In this document: in pieces, positions 6,391-7,314 of the stretch
Position numbering within the stretch: position 1 is the stretch's first letter
Layout of the letters: the number at the start of each line of letters is the position of its first letter
Assembly: GCA_037446575.1 (NCBI GenBank)
Contig: JBBIII010000099.1
Span: 1-7,314 of the forward strand
DNA length: 7,314 bases
Reading direction: 5' to 3'
From: JBBIII01 sp037446575
GTDB lineage: Bacteria > Bacteroidota > Ignavibacteria > UBA10030
Translations under genes and position numbers: made by a program
The notes under the pieces: model-generated
What the model was told of the DNA's origin: nothing
Databases searched by the model: none
What the model saw: only the letters and a program-made list of their open reading frames with translations

Positions 6391-6445
6391 AGCAGAATAT
6401 GCGGGCAAGTTGCAAATGCAGAACGAAAAAATCTTTTTGTTTAAC

Positions 6446-6994
6446 TTATTGTCTCAGACTATTAAAATCATGTAAAAAGTTTTTGCCAAGTGATTCTGAA
6501 AATTGCTTCAACCAGTTATTTATATAAATGAAATCAATTTTTTGTTTCTGATGATTTAATATTCCCTTCACATCTTCTAAGTCGCGTGGTCTTCCTGCAA
6601 TAATTTTATGAATTATAATATCTTCCACTGAGGCAAATCTTACGGCGTAGTTTTCGATTTTGATTGATGTGCATCGCTTTAATGCTTCTTGTTCGTAAGG
6701 TGAAAATGAAAAAATGAAATCTACTCGAAATCCTGATTGTGAATCGTAAAGGGGGAGAACGTTCGTTCTTTTTACAAACTGCTTAACTTTTTTTATGGCA
6801 ATTTCAAGTCCAAGTTGATCTGCAATTGCGAGCAACTCATTTAAATGGGAATCATCTAAACCAAGTGTAATGTCAATGTCGCGGGTTAATCTTGGTTCTC
6901 CATATATTAATACAGCTTGACCATCAATTATCATATAAGGAATATTAGCGGTATCTAATGCAGATGCTATATTAGCTAAAAGTTTTTGAACCAT
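6446..6994 (-). CDS. Nucleotidyltransferase-fold protein, AbiEii/MNT-like toxin or effector
   Basis: 182 residues. The polymerase-beta-like core is readable: an N-terminal helix, IIDGQAVLIYG (22-32), then RLTRDIDITL with D39 and D41 as the metal-binding DxD pair, and a third acid D92 in FRVDFIF. The segment EDIIIHKIIAGRPRDLEDV (124-142) is typical of the AbiEii/AbiGii and MNT-type nucleotidyltransferases. The usual GG/GS glycine pair is D24-G25 here, a departure at a nucleotide-contacting turn. Family members transfer nucleotides to tRNA or to partner proteins, as toxins or antitoxins. It is shorter than AbiEii proper (about 300). It overlaps the upstream 71-aa gene by 23 nt and has no ribosome site of its own, implying coupling. 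Which partner is toxic cannot be told from sequence. Confidence 0.8.
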   Translation of the reverse strand: MVQKLLANIASALDTANIPYMIIDGQAVLIYGEPRLTRDIDITLGLDDSHLNELLAIADQLGLEIAIKKVKQFVKRTNVLPLYDSQSGFRVDFIFSFSPYEQEALKRCTSIKIENYAVRFASVEDIIIHKIIAGRPRDLEDVKGILNHQKQKIDFIYINNWLKQFSESLGKNFLHDFNSLRQ

Positions 6995-7187
6995 TGGAGT
7001 TTAACTTTTGAGCGAGTTCAACAGTATGTTCCAATCCATCATTTTTATCAATCTCTGAAAAAAGACCTAATGATCGGGCGTGTTGATATAAAGAATTAAA
7101 AATCTTGTATCGGTCAGCTATTGAAATTTCTGTCTTTCGTTGAAATTCGCGTTCGAAGGATTCTATTTCTTTATAATTTCTTATCAT
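6972..7187 (-). CDS. Small helical partner protein upstream of the nucleotidyltransferase
   Basis: 71 residues, predicted mostly helical and charged, with no signal peptide or membrane segment. The pattern ISIADRYKIFNSLYQHARSLGLF (about 21-43), then GLEHTVELAQKLN (51-63), resembles short proteins that commonly sit just upstream of AbiEii-like nucleotidyltransferases (e.g. ALYEEA-x-LG...GIE-x-x-x-x-LA-x-x-LN forms, from memory). Its stop lies 23 nt inside the downstream gene. It lacks an RxxxxxH HEPN motif and a recognisable helix-turn-helix, so it is neither a HEPN toxin nor an AbiEi regulator. Start at the ATG at 7187 directly after a 13-bp inverted repeat; no Shine-Dalgarno is visible. Function unknown; an antitoxin or specificity partner is a reasonable guess. 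Confidence 0.7.
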   Translation of the reverse strand: MIRNYKEIESFEREFQRKTEISIADRYKIFNSLYQHARSLGLFSEIDKNDGLEHTVELAQKLNSNGSKTFS

Positions 7188-7200
7188 AGTATAAAATACT
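7188..7200. promoter_or_regulatory. 13-bp inverted repeat abutting the start of the two-gene cassette
   Basis: AGTAT-AAA-ATACT, perfect 5-nt arms, directly before the ATG at 7187 on the minus strand. It takes the place where a Shine-Dalgarno would be. It could be an autoregulatory operator, an AT-rich promoter part, or chance. Confidence 0.35.
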
Positions 7201-7241
7201 CTAATTTATATAAACTCTCAATAATTAAGAAAATTATAGAA

Positions 7242-7314
7242 AGATGTAAGACGCTTCTCTATGGTTTATTTATGAAAGTGGCATCTTTATGTGGTAAAAT
7301 CAAACCGCAAAGCA
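7242..7314. repeat. Dispersed two-hairpin intergenic repeat, copy 2 (runs off the edge)
   Basis: It aligns with copy 1 from 6294: about 30 of the first 39 positions agree, including AGATGT, GAC, CTTC, TATG and AAGTG words in the same order, then a 3-nt deletion. Hairpin 1 is eroded (AAGATG with CATCTT remains). Hairpin 2 is kept: TGTGGT (7290-7295) with ACCGCA (7304-7309), where a C-to-T change leaves a U-G pair in RNA. The repeat continues past the window. Confidence 0.65.

Noticed and set aside
6424..6437. A-run followed by T-run (AAAAAATCTTTTT) after the nucleotidyltransferase stop as an intrinsic terminator
   Set aside because: The pairing is A-T only, with no G-C stem. It may bend DNA but is not a supported terminator.
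6972..7187. HEPN toxin or HTH antitoxin partner
   Set aside because: No RxxxxxH catalytic motif, too short for HEPN, and no convincing helix-turn-helix.

Overview
This is an AT-rich, bacterial, metal-homeostasis window. The best guess at the host is a member of the Bacteroidota/Ignavibacteriota (FCB) group. The support is indirect: low G+C, intergenic palindromic repeats, a Bacteroides CcrA-like metallo-beta-lactamase, and outer-membrane and lipoprotein-style leaders. No taxonomic marker gene is present, so this is an inference.

Left half (1-3675, minus strand): a probable zinc-acquisition operon, read right to left. It begins with a small membrane protein carrying HHHD and HCSIC motifs (3675-3373). 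Next comes a His-cluster-bearing outer-membrane beta-barrel (3293-2001), then a ZnuA-type periplasmic metal-binding protein (1991-1107) and a ZnuB-type ABC permease (1110-367), overlapping by 4 nt. Last is the 5' part of a subclass B1 metallo-beta-lactamase (321-1), which runs off the window edge. Gene spacing is tight and the Shine-Dalgarno sites of the middle genes are strong. The ATPase (ZnuC) needed to drive the transporter is not in the window. The picture is metal passing through the outer membrane barrel, capture by ZnuA, import by ZnuB, with a zinc-dependent periplasmic enzyme encoded at the end of the same transcript direction.

Centre (3676-3824): a divergent regulatory region with two overlapping inverted repeats, one of which resembles a Fur/Zur-type 7-1-7 box.

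Right of centre (3825-6275, plus strand): a copper-export operon of a CopZ-like chaperone and a full-length CopA Cu(I) P1B-1 ATPase. CopA starts at a TTG 3 nt after the copZ stop. Copper efflux and zinc-type uptake therefore diverge from one control region.

Right end (6276-7314): two diverged copies of a two-hairpin dispersed repeat (6294-about 6390 and 7242-7314) bracket a two-gene minus-strand cassette. The cassette encodes a 71-aa helper-like protein and a 182-aa AbiEii/MNT-type nucleotidyltransferase, overlapping by 23 nt. It looks like a mobile or accessory toxin-antitoxin/defence-like pair.
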